Notes: a model not told the origin generated them from the letters alone. Shown: positions 1 to 7,697, numbered from the stretch's first letter. The stretch is DNA of 19,456 bases from JBLIKP01 sp047635375 (GCA_047635375.1 JBLIKP010000043.1:1-19456); one strand, 5' to 3'. Numbers and translations are program-made.

Positions 1-978
1 AGGGTATTTCATTGATCCCCGTGAAGAAAAATTCATTTCACCCATTGGCGTTTTTAAGGCGGTAATATTTTTTCTGCCAGGTTGGATTGTAATATTTTTT
101 TTGGTCCTAAACGGAAGAGTGTGGACTTTTAAATCATAATTGCCAAGGGGTTCCATGTAAAAGGTGTCTGCTACTCCTTGAGAATTTAGGGTATGATAAA
201 GATTAGATTTAATTTCATTGGTGGTCCTGTCAAAGAATGTCATGTTAACATCAGTCTCCTTAGGTTCACCATAATCATTTATTAAGTTCACTTGAAGTGA
301 TGTTGGATTTAACACGTTAGATATTACCACTTTACTAATTTGTGAAACTGACGTTTCCTTCTCCGCATTGTAAACTGTCCCTACGCAATCAAACATCTTT
401 TTTTGGGTTGCATTTAAGCCTAATCCAATTATAAATGGCCTTAAGATTATCCCATTTCTTTGTAATTTATTTGAGACTTCACATGGGTCCCCGTCGCAAT
501 TTTCAACCCCATCAGTAATTAAAACAATCATGTTTCGGGCATCTTCTGATTTTGGAAAATCTTCAGTTGAAAGCCCTAAACTATAAGCAATTGGAGTGTA
601 ACCTTGAGGGGTGAGTAGGGGTAAGGATTTTCTAATTTCCCCAATCCCGAAATTTGTAAAAGGCACCTCTAACTTGGTGTCCCTACAATTCTTCTCACTG
701 CGCGGATGTTGATGGCCAAAGACTCTTAATCCTACCTCAATTTTTTGAGAAAAATCCAGGTTCTTGTTCACATTTGCGATGGAATCAAGCATTTGGTTAA
801 GGACCGCTATGGCAGTTTCAATTTTCGGGTTGGATTGCCAGTTTTCCTTCATGCTACCAGAAGCATCTAGAACAAAAAGTATCCTTGTTTTCCCTTTCTT
901 AAGCGCCGATTGTCCATAAGATTCCCCTGCAAATAGAATTGCGCAAATTAATAAAACTGACTTAATGAATTTAGGCAT
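1..978 (-). CDS. Secreted VWA-domain protein, C-terminal end outside window
   Basis: Reading leftward from an ATG at 978, 326 codons stay open to the window edge, so the 3' end is missing. Residues 1-22 form a signal peptide: a short basic start, a hydrophobic core (VLLICAILFA) and a small-residue region before the mature QSALKKGK. A von Willebrand factor A domain follows. Its MIDAS metal site is visible as DASGSM near residue 43, a threonine in the LTPQGYTPIA stretch, and the ITDGVENCDGDPC segment, as expected for an exported divalent-metal-dependent binding protein. Several cysteines in the domain could form disulfides. After the VWA domain comes a beta-rich region resembling an Ig-like or carboxypeptidase-regulatory-like fold (my inference). 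It lies 68 bp downstream of the transketolase subunit on the same strand. The ligand is unknown; the domain call is firm, the biological role is not. Confidence 0.85.
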   Translation of the reverse strand, partial: MPKFIKSVLLICAILFAGESYGQSALKKGKTRILFVLDASGSMKENWQSNPKIETAIAVLNQMLDSIANVNKNLDFSQKIEVGLRVFGHQHPRSEKNCRDTKLEVPFTNFGIGEIRKSLPLLTPQGYTPIAYSLGLSTEDFPKSEDARNMIVLITDGVENCDGDPCEVSNKLQRNGIILRPFIIGLGLNATQKKMFDCVGTVYNAEKETSVSQISKVVISNVLNPTSLQVNLINDYGEPKETDVNMTFFDRTTNEIKSNLYHTLNSQGVADTFYMEPLGNYDLKVHTLPFRTKKNITIQPGRKNITALKTPMGEMNFSSRGSMKYP

Positions 979-1028
979 AAACAGGGGTGGATCTTCTTAC
1001 TAACGTTAAATTTTCTGAAAGTAGGATG

Positions 1029-1051
1029 ATTAAACCAAAAATAGGTTTAAT
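1029..1051 (-). other. Hairpin at the stop of the transketolase gene
   Basis: ATTAAACC (1029-1036) and GGTTTAAT (1044-1051) form a perfect 8-bp inverted repeat with a 7-nt loop, and the repeat includes the transketolase stop codon. No U-run follows it on the minus strand, so it is a weak terminator at best. It may instead protect the mRNA 3' end or only partly separate this gene from the VWA gene downstream. Confidence 0.35.
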
Positions 1052-1889
1052 AGTCACCCATTGTTTCTTCCAATTGTGATAGCGCATTAGCAAGTTGCTC
1101 ATCGTTTGGCGCTATTCCGTGCCATTCGTGCGAACCCATCATGAAATCAACGCCAGCGCCCATTTCAGTTGCCATTAAAATCATAATAGGCTTGCCCTTG
1201 CCAGTGAGGGTTTTGGCATGATTGAGAGTGTTTACAATTGACTCCATGTTGTTTCCTTCGGCTTTTAAAACTTCCCATCCAAAGGCTTTCCATTTACCCT
1301 CTAAATCACCAAGAGTTAAAATATCATCAACATCTCCGTCGATCTGGCGACCGTTATAATCAATAGTAGAGATTAAATTGTCAATTTTTTGATGGGCGGC
1401 AAACATCGCTGCCTCCCAGATTTGACCTTCTTGAAGTTCTCCATCACCGTGAAGAGAAAAAACTAGGGATTTATCGCCATTTATTTTTTTTCCCATTGCT
1501 GTTCCAGCCGCAGAAGACAATCCTTGCCCTAAAGAACCTGAGGCAATTCTTATTCCTGGAAGACCTTCTTCAGTAGCAGGGTGCCCTTGAAGTCTTGAAT
1601 TCAATTTTCTAAAACTAGCTAGTTCACTAACCTCGAAATATCCGCAACGGGCTAAGGTAGAATACCAAACCGGGGAAATATGTCCGTTTGAAAGAAAAAA
1701 AACATCCTCATTTTTAGCATCCATGTTAAAAGAGGAATCGTGATTCATTACTCCATTATATAAGGCTACAAAATAATCAGCACAACCAAGTGATCCACCA
1801 GGGTGTCCCGACTGGCATGCATGTACCATTCTTACGATGTCTCTCCTTACTTGATTTGAAATTGATTTTAATTCAGATATTTCCTTCAT
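1047..1889 (-). CDS. Transketolase, N-terminal (TPP-binding) subunit
   Basis: This 280-residue protein matches the N-terminal half of transketolase as it occurs in two-subunit transketolases of many Bacteroidota. GHPGGSLG at residues 28-35 is the substrate/cofactor loop of the family, and GDGELQEG (148-155) through N179 is the thiamine-pyrophosphate/Mg2+ motif. The length is normal for a separate N subunit. The enzyme moves two-carbon ketol units between sugar phosphates in the non-oxidative pentose phosphate pathway, in the cytoplasm. The subunit lacks the pyrimidine-binding domain and needs a C-terminal subunit to complete the active site. That partner usually lies directly downstream, but here the next gene is an unrelated VWA protein. 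The start ATG is followed by MKEISELKSIS, typical of the family. Function is confident; the location of the partner is unknown. Confidence 0.92.
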   Translation of the reverse strand: MKEISELKSISNQVRRDIVRMVHACQSGHPGGSLGCADYFVALYNGVMNHDSSFNMDAKNEDVFFLSNGHISPVWYSTLARCGYFEVSELASFRKLNSRLQGHPATEEGLPGIRIASGSLGQGLSSAAGTAMGKKINGDKSLVFSLHGDGELQEGQIWEAAMFAAHQKIDNLISTIDYNGRQIDGDVDDILTLGDLEGKWKAFGWEVLKAEGNNMESIVNTLNHAKTLTGKGKPIMILMATEMGAGVDFMMGSHEWHGIAPNDEQLANALSQLEETMGDY

Positions 1890-2161
1890 TTCCTTATTTT
1901 TGGATGATCTTTTTTATTTTGTTCAAAATAACGAAAATTGAGTGAGAGAAAGCGCTTGTTTTTGTTTTTTTTAAAAACTAAAACAGGATGATTTTCGGTA
2001 GATAGTAGAATTAAAGATAATTTCGTTTTTTTTGTATTAAACTAATAACCATAATTTATATTAACCATTTGTGATTAAGGATTTTACCATTCCCCTTCCT
2101 GGCAAATATTCTTGCTCCTTTCCAAATGGTATATTGTTGATTTTTCAAAACCAAAACAAAA
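1890..2161. other. AT-rich gap without a recognisable gene
   Basis: This part of the long gap between the transketolase gene and the OmpA remnant is very AT-rich, with many T runs and stops in all frames. It must contain the transketolase promoter, but I see no clean TAnnTTTG box close to that start. Just before 2162 there may be further heavily decayed OmpA sequence, but I cannot align it reliably. Confidence 0.5.
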
Positions 2162-2460
2162 GATAATCCTACTATTAATATTGAAATGTGATCACACACG
2201 GATTCCAGAGGTAGTGATGGGTATAATCAAAAACTTTCCTATCGAAGAGCAAAAGAAGCTGTTGCCTATTTAATTTCTAAAGGAATTACACCAGCGAGAA
2301 TAACCGCTAAAGGGTTATGGTGAAACAAGAATAATTAACCAATGTGAAAAGGGGGGTGAAATGTGAGGAAGATATGCATGAGCGCAACCGAAGAACAACA
2401 TTTAGGGTTATTGGTTTTATAAAAGGTACTGAAATAATAAATACAGGAGATAAGATTTAA
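2162..2460 (+). pseudogene. Remnant of an OmpA-family C-terminal domain gene
   Basis: Reading across three frames gives a clear OmpA/MotB peptidoglycan-binding ending: DNPTINIEM, stop, SHTDSRGSDGYNQKLSYRRA, then EAVAYLISKGITPARITAKG, GYGETRIINQCEKGVKCEE and NRRTTFRVIGFIKG, ending at TAA 2458-2460. HTDSRG, the RA..V..YL..KGI segment and NRRT are hallmark residues of the domain, which anchors outer-membrane proteins to peptidoglycan. Three lesions are visible: an in-frame TGA at 2189-2191, one extra G in the GGG at 2312-2314, and one extra G in the G6 run at 2351-2356. Everything upstream of about 2162, which should include the N-terminal part of the protein and the first OmpA beta-strand (NI.FDF..), is missing or unrecognisable. 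It points toward the MlaF gene and ends 9 bp before that gene's stop. It is certainly non-functional as read. The G-run shifts alone could be sequencing errors, but the stop and the lost 5' part could not. Confidence 0.82.
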
Positions 2461-2469
2461 TTAGCTAAT

Positions 2470-3204
2470 CTACCAGTTAATATTATTAGCAAAAATGAAA
2501 TCGTTAAGCACTGAGTTATCAGTATGAGCGATTTCTTTTTTATTCCCTTCCCACCATTTTTTTCCTTGGTGAAGAAATAAAATATTATCCCCAATTTCTT
2601 TTACAGAATTCATGTCGTGGGTATTGACAATAGTTGTGATATTTAATTCTTGGGTAATTTCGTATATTAATTTATCGATTACAATACTTGTTTTGGGATC
2701 AAGGCCCGAATTGGGTTCGTCACAGAATAAGTATTTAGGATTTAAGGAAAGCGCTCTTGCAATTCCAACTCTTTTTTTCATTCCCCCGCTTAATTCAGAA
2801 GGGTATAGATTATTTTTATTTTCTAAATTAACCCGACTTAAACATTGATTTACCCTGTCTAACTTTTCTTCATATGAAGTTCCGGCAAACATATTTAAGG
2901 GGAACATAATGTTTTCCTCAACTGTCAAGGAATCAAATAGGGCTGATCCCTGAAATAACATACCGATTTCCTTTCTAATGGCTTTTTTGTTTTTGCGGCT
3001 CATCTCACTGAAATCCCTTCCATCATAAAGAATATTGCCGCCATCAGTGCCATAGAGGCCCACCATACACTTTATTAAGGTGGTTTTTCCTGATCCGCTT
3101 GAGCCAATGATAAGATTCGTAGTCCCTGCTTTAAAAGTTGTAGAAATGCCCTTTAAAACAACGTCGTCGGAAAAAGATTTTTTCACATCAATAATTTCAA
3201 TCAT
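2470..3204 (-). CDS. mlaF: ABC transporter ATP-binding protein, MlaF-like
   Basis: This is the cytoplasmic ATPase of an MCE/Mla-type lipid transporter, expected to power phospholipid movement between inner and outer membrane together with the MlaE permease. The ABC signatures are complete: Walker A GSSGSGKT (residues 34-41), Q-loop Q85, signature LSGGM (138-142), Walker B YLFCDEP (158-164, D162/E163) and the H-loop histidine H196. The total of 244 residues fits the family. I chose the ATG at 3204, giving MIEIIDVKKSF, rather than one 12 codons further upstream, because the family starts just before this beta-strand. That choice also makes the ATG overlap the permease stop by one base (TAATG), a sign of translational coupling. 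The usual next gene, an MCE-domain MlaD, is absent; an OmpA remnant on the opposite strand lies there instead. Confidence 0.9.
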   Translation of the reverse strand: MIEIIDVKKSFSDDVVLKGISTTFKAGTTNLIIGSSGSGKTTLIKCMVGLYGTDGGNILYDGRDFSEMSRKNKKAIRKEIGMLFQGSALFDSLTVEENIMFPLNMFAGTSYEEKLDRVNQCLSRVNLENKNNLYPSELSGGMKKRVGIARALSLNPKYLFCDEPNSGLDPKTSIVIDKLIYEITQELNITTIVNTHDMNSVKEIGDNILFLHQGKKWWEGNKKEIAHTDNSVLNDFIFANNINW

Positions 3205-3935
3205 TATAATAGTACTTGAGCTACAATATAATCTGTACAAAGAATGTATATACTGCCGTAAACAACTGATTTTGTGCTTGATCTCCCAACTTCTAATGCT
3301 CCTCCATTAGTATAAAACCCAAAGTAAGCCGAAACGGTTGAGATAATAAATGCAAAAATTACCGCCTTTACCATTGCAACAACAAGAAGCAAGGGGATAA
3401 ACCCGTCTCTAATTCCATCCAGGTAATCGGTATAGTTTATTGCTCCGGATAAATGACCTGCTATTAAGCCCCCAGAAATTGCAAGTCCCATTGAAATTAT
3501 AATTAAAAGCGGAATGGTAACTAAGGATGCTATTACTTTAGGGAGAATTAGATATCCGGCAGGGTTAACACCCATTATTTCTAGGGCATCAATTTGTTCA
3601 GTAACCCGCATGGTTCCAATTTCTGAAGCAATATTTGAGCCAACCTTTCCTACCAATACTAAACAAGTTATTGTAGGGCTTAATTCAACTATGGCTGAAT
3701 CACGTACAATTGTCCCAATAATTGTGATTGGAACTAATCCACTTACTAATTGAAATGCTGTTTGTACACATGTTACAGCGCCAAGGAATACAGCAATAAT
3801 TGAAACTATACCTAAGGAGCCTATTCCTATAGAAACCATTTCACGAGTAGTTTCCTTCCAGTACATCGAAAGATTTTCTGGTCTAGTGAATAGCTGTTTT
3901 AAAAGGAGTATATATTTTCCGAATTGAGTAAACAT
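3204..3935 (-). CDS. mlaE: MlaE/YrbE-family lipid ABC transporter permease
   Basis: This 243-residue multispanning inner-membrane protein is the permease partner of the ATPase gene that overlaps its end. Family hallmarks are FLGAVTCVQTAFQLVSG near residue 50, the ELSPTITCLVLVGKVGSNIA segment, then EIGTMRVTEQIDALEIMGVN before a run of hydrophobic helices. The EIGTMRVTEQIDAL stretch is the conserved coupling region of MlaE proteins. With MlaF it should form the membrane core of a phospholipid transporter that maintains outer-membrane asymmetry. The gene is first of a two-gene unit: its TAA shares one base with the mlaF ATG. Upstream, separated by about 70 bp, is the terminator of the dehydrogenase gene, so the pair probably has its own promoter. 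Function is confident at family level; substrate and direction of transport are not shown by sequence. Confidence 0.9.
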   Translation of the reverse strand: MFTQFGKYILLLKQLFTRPENLSMYWKETTREMVSIGIGSLGIVSIIAVFLGAVTCVQTAFQLVSGLVPITIIGTIVRDSAIVELSPTITCLVLVGKVGSNIASEIGTMRVTEQIDALEIMGVNPAGYLILPKVIASLVTIPLLIIISMGLAISGGLIAGHLSGAINYTDYLDGIRDGFIPLLLVVAMVKAVIFAFIISTVSAYFGFYTNGGALEVGRSSTKSVVYGSIYILCTDYIVAQVLL

Positions 3936-4007
3936 TAAGTTTAAGTTTTACCTCGTAAATGTAATAAATTATAACGTTCAGGAACGGGAAAAGATTTTAA
4001 GAAATGA

Positions 4008-4033
4008 AAAAGCCATCTAAAAAGATGGCTTTT
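4008..4033 (-). terminator. Intrinsic terminator after the dehydrogenase gene
   Basis: AAAAGCCATC (4008-4017) and GATGGCTTTT (4024-4033) form a perfect 10-bp stem with a 6-nt loop, starting 4 bp past the dehydrogenase stop. Read on the minus strand, the stem is followed by a U-rich end, so it should end that transcript before mlaE. A T-run on the other side makes it look bidirectional. Confidence 0.85.
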
Positions 4034-4036
4034 ATT

Positions 4037-4936
4037 TTATTTTTTGAATTGGTTGGCAACTACTAATTCTTTAGTACCATGAGAATAATCGTAAAAACCT
4101 TTTTTTGTTTTTACCCCCATATGCCCGGCTGTCACCATATTTACCAATAGCGGACAAGCATTGTATTTTGGGTTTCCAAGCCCTTCTGATAGCACTTTAG
4201 TTATGGCGAGAACTACATCTAGACCAATGAAATCTGCAAGTTGAAGTGGCCCCATTGGATGTGCCATTCCTAATTTCATTACGGTATCGATTTCTTCCAC
4301 ACCAGCAACTCCCTCATGAAGGGTAATAATAGCCTCGTTAATCATAGGAATTAACACACGGTTACTAACGAATCCAGCATAATCATTTACTTCAACAGGG
4401 ACTTTTTTAAGCGTAACAGACGTTTCTGTAACCACTTTGGTAACCTCTGATGATGTATTGTAACCTTTAATGATTTCCACCAATTTCATTACTGGAACGG
4501 GATTCATAAAGTGCATACCAATAACTTGCTCTGGTCTTGAAGTAACGGATGCGATTTTTGTAATAGAGATTGAACTTGTATTTGAGGCAAGAATTGCTTC
4601 TTTCTTACAAATTTCATCTAATTCTTTAAAGATATTTAACTTAATGTCAATGTTTTCTGAAGCTGCTTCGACCACTAAATCGGCTTGACCGGCACCTTCC
4701 TTTAAAGAAGTAAATGTGGTGATGTTTGCTAGGGTAGCAATCTTATCGGCTTCAGAAATTCTTTCCTTGGAAACCTGGCGGTCCAAATTTTTCCCGATAG
4801 TAGCCATTGCTTTTTCTAAAGCTGCGCTTGAAATATCTACCAAACTTACATTATAACCAAATTGAGCGAAGGTATGTGCAATACCATTTCCCATAGTTCC
4901 TGATCCAATTACGGTTACATTTTTTATCGTCGACAT
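4037..4936 (-). CDS. 3-hydroxybutyryl-CoA dehydrogenase (3-hydroxyacyl-CoA dehydrogenase family)
   Basis: This 299-residue enzyme oxidises (or, in reverse, forms) 3-hydroxyacyl-CoA using NAD(P), as in short-chain fatty acid or butyrate metabolism. The N-terminal Rossmann domain opens with the dinucleotide loop GSGTMGNG (residues 11-18) and an acidic D34 at the end of beta-2, which favours NAD. The catalytic region shows SNTSS (118-122), H142 in GMHFMNPVPVMKLVE, and N192 in FVSNRVL, matching the Ser/His/Asn set of the family. The C-terminal helical domain ends with the typical GVKTKKGFYDYS. The length equals stand-alone HBD proteins (about 280-300 residues), so this is not a FadB fusion. It is monocistronic: its own -7 box lies upstream and a strong terminator follows. 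The exact physiological substrate is not determinable here. Confidence 0.92.
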   Translation of the reverse strand: MSTIKNVTVIGSGTMGNGIAHTFAQFGYNVSLVDISSAALEKAMATIGKNLDRQVSKERISEADKIATLANITTFTSLKEGAGQADLVVEAASENIDIKLNIFKELDEICKKEAILASNTSSISITKIASVTSRPEQVIGMHFMNPVPVMKLVEIIKGYNTSSEVTKVVTETSVTLKKVPVEVNDYAGFVSNRVLIPMINEAIITLHEGVAGVEEIDTVMKLGMAHPMGPLQLADFIGLDVVLAITKVLSEGLGNPKYNACPLLVNMVTAGHMGVKTKKGFYDYSHGTKELVVANQFKK

Positions 4937-4971
4937 AATTTTATTAGTGGTTTTGAAATTTTAAAGATTCA

Positions 4972-4979
4972 CAAAGATA
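4972..4979 (-). promoter_or_regulatory. -7 promoter box for the dehydrogenase gene
   Basis: On the minus strand this reads TATCTTTG, an exact match to the Bacteroidota -7 consensus TAnnTTTG. It lies 35 bp upstream of the ATG at 4936. No convincing -33 TTG box is seen. Confidence 0.55.
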
Positions 4980-5020
4980 GGAAGTTGAATGAAAATGGCT
5001 TGGTATTGCCGTAAAGAAAA

Positions 5021-5050
5021 AAATACCCTTTAATTTCTTAAAGGGTATTT
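5021..5050 (-). terminator. Terminator after tRNA-Ala
   Basis: AAATACCCTTTAA (5021-5033) and TTAAAGGGTATTT (5038-5050) form a perfect 13-bp stem with a 4-nt TTTC loop, starting two bases past the tRNA 3' end. On the minus strand the stem runs into a T-rich tail (complement of the A run at 5016-5023), fitting an intrinsic terminator for the tRNA transcript. Confidence 0.85.
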
Positions 5051-5052
5051 TG

Positions 5053-5126
5053 TGGAGAATGGGGGAGTCGAACCCCCGACCTCTTGCATGCCATGCAAGC
5101 ACTCTAGCCAACTGAGCTAATCCCCC
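5053..5126 (-). tRNA. tRNA-Ala (anticodon GGC)
   Basis: The minus strand folds into a complete 74-nt cloverleaf: acceptor GGGGGAT paired with ATTCTCC (two G-U pairs), D stem GCTC/GAGT, anticodon stem CTTGC/GCAAG around the loop ATGGCAT, and T stem GGGGG/CCCCC around TTCGACT. The anticodon is GGC, reading GCC/GCU alanine codons. The discriminator is A at 5053 and CCA is not encoded. A near-consensus -7 box (GATATTTG, 5154-5161 on the minus strand) lies upstream. Confidence 0.95.
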
Positions 5127-5153
5127 AGCTTGTACGGATATTTAAATCCGTGG

Positions 5154-5161
5154 CAAATATC
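5154..5161 (-). promoter_or_regulatory. Probable -7 box for tRNA-Ala
   Basis: The minus strand reads GATATTTG, seven of eight matches to the TATATTTG seen before tRNA-Met in this window, and it sits 28 bp upstream of the tRNA 5' end. It lies between the tRNA and the end of the SpoIID-like gene, so the tRNA need not depend on read-through from that operon. Confidence 0.4.
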
Positions 5162-5179
5162 CATAAAAAATATAATGTT

Positions 5180-6322
5180 CTACAACTTTTCCATTGATAT
5201 AATTTTCACCCCTTGGTAATAATGGTTTATTATGTCAATATGGGTAAAACCTAACTTGCCCATATGAAAGGCTCCTTCCTGAGATAAGCCAACCCTATGG
5301 CCAAAACCTTTCCCTACCATAACATACATTCCATCACTGGCATAGGAATCAAAAATGGTGCTGTTTAATCCAAAATAGCTTCGAACTTCTGTCAATGGTA
5401 TTTTAAAATCATTGCAGCTTAAAAATTTATTCGACCCATCATTTACGGTTAGGCAGATGTCTTTGGGGTTGGGGTTTCCCTTTAATTCTAAAAATTTTAT
5501 CCAATCTTGACGGCGGATTTGCATTTCCCAACATGCATGGTCCATGTCGGCGCCATAAGGGTCTCGAGCTCCTTTGAGGTAGGAATAACGTTTAGAAGAA
5601 TTCCAAACATCTTCGGCATTAGCTGTATGTCCACCGCTATTTGAATGGTAAACAGCTTCTATTAAATCATTTTCGTTATCTACAATTACCTGCCCGCTTG
5701 TTGAATCTACGGCCACTTTAATGCTGTCGTTAAAACGATTTTTGCCCAGATACATTTGGCAAGCCGTATGGTCGCAAAGGTCATAGCCTTCGGTAGAAAA
5801 ACGGCCTATGTTTTGAAGAGTATATGTTCTTGTAATTATGGCAAGCGTTTTAAGAAACTCTACGTTCGCTAGTTTCCCGATTTCGGCTTCCATCACTCCT
5901 GCAAGGTAATCGTCCAGATCTATTTCGTTAATTATTAAAATCCCATCTGGGGTATGTTTTAAAATTACATTATCGTCATAGGTAAAGACTTCGGATTGCG
6001 GGTTTCTTAATCGAAGTTTAAAGAAATTATCGACTTCTTTGCCTGTAAAATAAAAGGCTTTTAATTTCCCGAAATATTGGTTCGCATAGTAAAATTCAAT
6101 TCCAGATTCCGTCCATTTAAATTCGCCAGCTTCACCTTCAAGGAATTCCATTAACTCCTCCTTTCCATTGGTTAAACTATAATCGCCATAATCTGCTTTT
6201 AGGTAAACTTGATTAAATGTTTTTTGGGTATGAAGTCCTATTTTTATCAGCTGGGAATAGCTTTTAAGAGAAATTCCAAGTGACGAAAATAGAATAATTA
6301 GAAAGAAAATTGATCGGGTCAT
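5180..6322 (-). CDS. SpoIID/LytB-domain protein, secreted
   Basis: This 380-residue protein has an N-terminal signal peptide (hydrophobic SIFFLIILFSSLGI, residues 4-17) and a C-terminal SpoIID/LytB domain. Family marks include YLAGVMEAE (139-147, where E147 aligns with the catalytic glutamate of SpoIID lytic transglycosylases), LAIITRTYTLQ (160-170), YHSNSGGHT (225-233), and near the end GKGFGHRVGLSQEGA. The domain cleaves glycan strands of peptidoglycan; in non-sporulating Bacteroidota the role is probably wall remodelling or modification rather than sporulation (inference). The first 120 residues look like a beta-rich accessory region of unknown role. The gene begins 12 bp after lpxB and appears to be the last member of the surE-lpxB unit. 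Domain assignment is strong; enzymatic activity is inferred from homology. Confidence 0.85.
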   Translation of the reverse strand: MTRSIFFLIILFSSLGISLKSYSQLIKIGLHTQKTFNQVYLKADYGDYSLTNGKEELMEFLEGEAGEFKWTESGIEFYYANQYFGKLKAFYFTGKEVDNFFKLRLRNPQSEVFTYDDNVILKHTPDGILIINEIDLDDYLAGVMEAEIGKLANVEFLKTLAIITRTYTLQNIGRFSTEGYDLCDHTACQMYLGKNRFNDSIKVAVDSTSGQVIVDNENDLIEAVYHSNSGGHTANAEDVWNSSKRYSYLKGARDPYGADMDHACWEMQIRRQDWIKFLELKGNPNPKDICLTVNDGSNKFLSCNDFKIPLTEVRSYFGLNSTIFDSYASDGMYVMVGKGFGHRVGLSQEGAFHMGKLGFTHIDIINHYYQGVKIISMEKL

Positions 6323-6334
6323 AAAAACTCAAAG

Positions 6335-7432
6335 TTAAGAAATGGAATCTACAATTATCTTAGCTGCATTCCTGTTGCAACCAGGTTTTCCTAATAGTTC
6401 TTTCATTTCAGCATAAAATTTCTTTTGCTCATCAATCAAGGACTTAGAGGTTAGGATTTTTTGAAGGTGATTTCTTACAGATTCAGTTTCGCAGTCTTGT
6501 TGAATTAACTCTGGGATTGCCATTTTATTTAAAATTAAGTTCACTAGACTAATAAACTTTACTTTGATAACTAACCTCCCAATATAAATGGAAATAGGAC
6601 TTGCTCTATAAAGTACAACCTGGGGGCAATTTAAAAGGGCAGTTTCTAATGTCGCTGTACCAGAGGCAACTAATGCAGCATCGGCGGAAGCCAAAATATC
6701 ATAAGTCTTATCAAATAAGACCGGAATTTCTGTTCCAAAATCTTTATAATCTTTGGCAGTAAATCCTGGGGCACCACATATTACAAAACCACGATTGGGG
6801 AAATATTTAGAAACTTCATTCATTAGTGGAAGCATGTTTTTAAGCTCCATTTTCCTGGAACCCGGTAGCAATGCAACTAATGATTTTTTATGGGTTAAAT
6901 TATTGTTTGATAATGCCTGCGGCTTGAAATCATGTAATTGATCGAAAGTTGGATTTCCTACATATTGATTTTTTATACCATAAGATTTATAAAAATCAGT
7001 TTCGAAGGGGAGAATAGTAAGAATATGATCGCAGTATTTTTTAAGCTTTAAAGCTCTTTTTGTGTTCCAAGCCCAAACTTTTGGAGGGATGTAATAGATA
7101 ACCTTAAACCCATTTTCCTTAGCAAACTTGGCTATTTTCATGTTAAATCCTGGGTAATCTATTAGCACAACTACATCTGGCCGGAAATTGAGAATATCCG
7201 TTTTTACAGATTTAATTAACTTGAAAATTGAAGGAAGCTTTTTTATAACCTCAACAAAGCCCATTACTGAAAAATCGGAGATGTGTTTTAGGAGTAAAAG
7301 GCCTTGTGCTTTCATGAGATCACCACCCATTCCGCGAAATTTTGCCGAATTATCAAGCTCCTTGATGCTCTTTAATAAATTTGAGCCGTGTAAATCGCCT
7401 GAAGGTTCACCGGAGATTATGTAGTATTTCAT
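6335..7432 (-). CDS. lpxB: Lipid-A-disaccharide synthase
   Basis: LpxB condenses UDP-2,3-diacylglucosamine with 2,3-diacylglucosamine-1-phosphate (lipid X) to make the disaccharide core of lipid A at the inner-membrane surface. The 365-residue length is normal. The start is diagnostic: SGEPSGDLHG at residues 7-16, GMGGDLM at 34-40, then IDYPGFNMKI (91-100) and IPPKVWAWN (115-123). The C-terminal half has the nucleotide-sugar region LLPGSRKMEL (188-197) and VASGTATLETAL (255-266), the GT19 signature for donor binding. The ATG follows immediately after the stop of the small membrane-protein gene (TAA-ATG contact), so translation is probably coupled. Its presence shows a Gram-negative outer membrane containing lipid A. 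Confidence 0.95.
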   Translation of the reverse strand: MKYYIISGEPSGDLHGSNLLKSIKELDNSAKFRGMGGDLMKAQGLLLLKHISDFSVMGFVEVIKKLPSIFKLIKSVKTDILNFRPDVVVLIDYPGFNMKIAKFAKENGFKVIYYIPPKVWAWNTKRALKLKKYCDHILTILPFETDFYKSYGIKNQYVGNPTFDQLHDFKPQALSNNNLTHKKSLVALLPGSRKMELKNMLPLMNEVSKYFPNRGFVICGAPGFTAKDYKDFGTEIPVLFDKTYDILASADAALVASGTATLETALLNCPQVVLYRASPISIYIGRLVIKVKFISLVNLILNKMAIPELIQQDCETESVRNHLQKILTSKSLIDEQKKFYAEMKELLGKPGCNRNAAKIIVDSIS

Positions 7433-7693
7433 TTAGCCTTGGAAATTGAAGTAGAAGAAAATGAAGGCATAAATAAAGGTGACTAAAAGCATGCCCCTCC
7501 CAATATTATCTTTTTCTTTTTTTAAGGCCATTCGGAAAATTATTGCATTTACCCCTAAGCAAAGGATATAAACTAGATTGTCTGTAAACATAAACCCGCC
7601 CAGTAAAATTATTAGTCGGGTTAGTCCGAAAAATAAAATAGGAATGAGAGTGCCGTAAATAATGCCGAGAATAAGGGAGTCTTTTTTAAACAT
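7433..7693 (-). CDS. Small integral membrane protein, unknown function
   Basis: An 86-residue, very hydrophobic protein with about three membrane spans (roughly residues 8-30, 38-55 and 66-83), and a charged KKEKDN loop between the last two. I do not recognise a named family. The reading frame is supported by context: it starts 4 bp after the surE stop and its own stop touches the lpxB ATG, so it is embedded in a co-transcribed and probably coupled unit. Small membrane genes between surE and lpxB occur in other Flavobacteria, from memory. A link to lipid A synthesis is only suggested by position. Confidence 0.75.
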   Translation of the reverse strand: MFKKDSLILGIIYGTLIPILFFGLTRLIILLGGFMFTDNLVYILCLGVNAIIFRMALKKEKDNIGRGMLLVTFIYAFIFFYFNFQG

Positions 7694-7697
7694 AATT

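Noticed and set aside
2351..2356. G6 run as proof of pseudogenisation
   Set aside because: A one-base error in a homopolymer is a plausible sequencing artefact. The pseudogene call rests instead on the TGA at 2189-2191 and the lost 5' half.
2464..2490. GCTAAT/ATTAGC inverted repeat at the mlaF stop
   Set aside because: The stem is only 6 bp with a 15-nt loop and no T tract, too weak to call a terminator.
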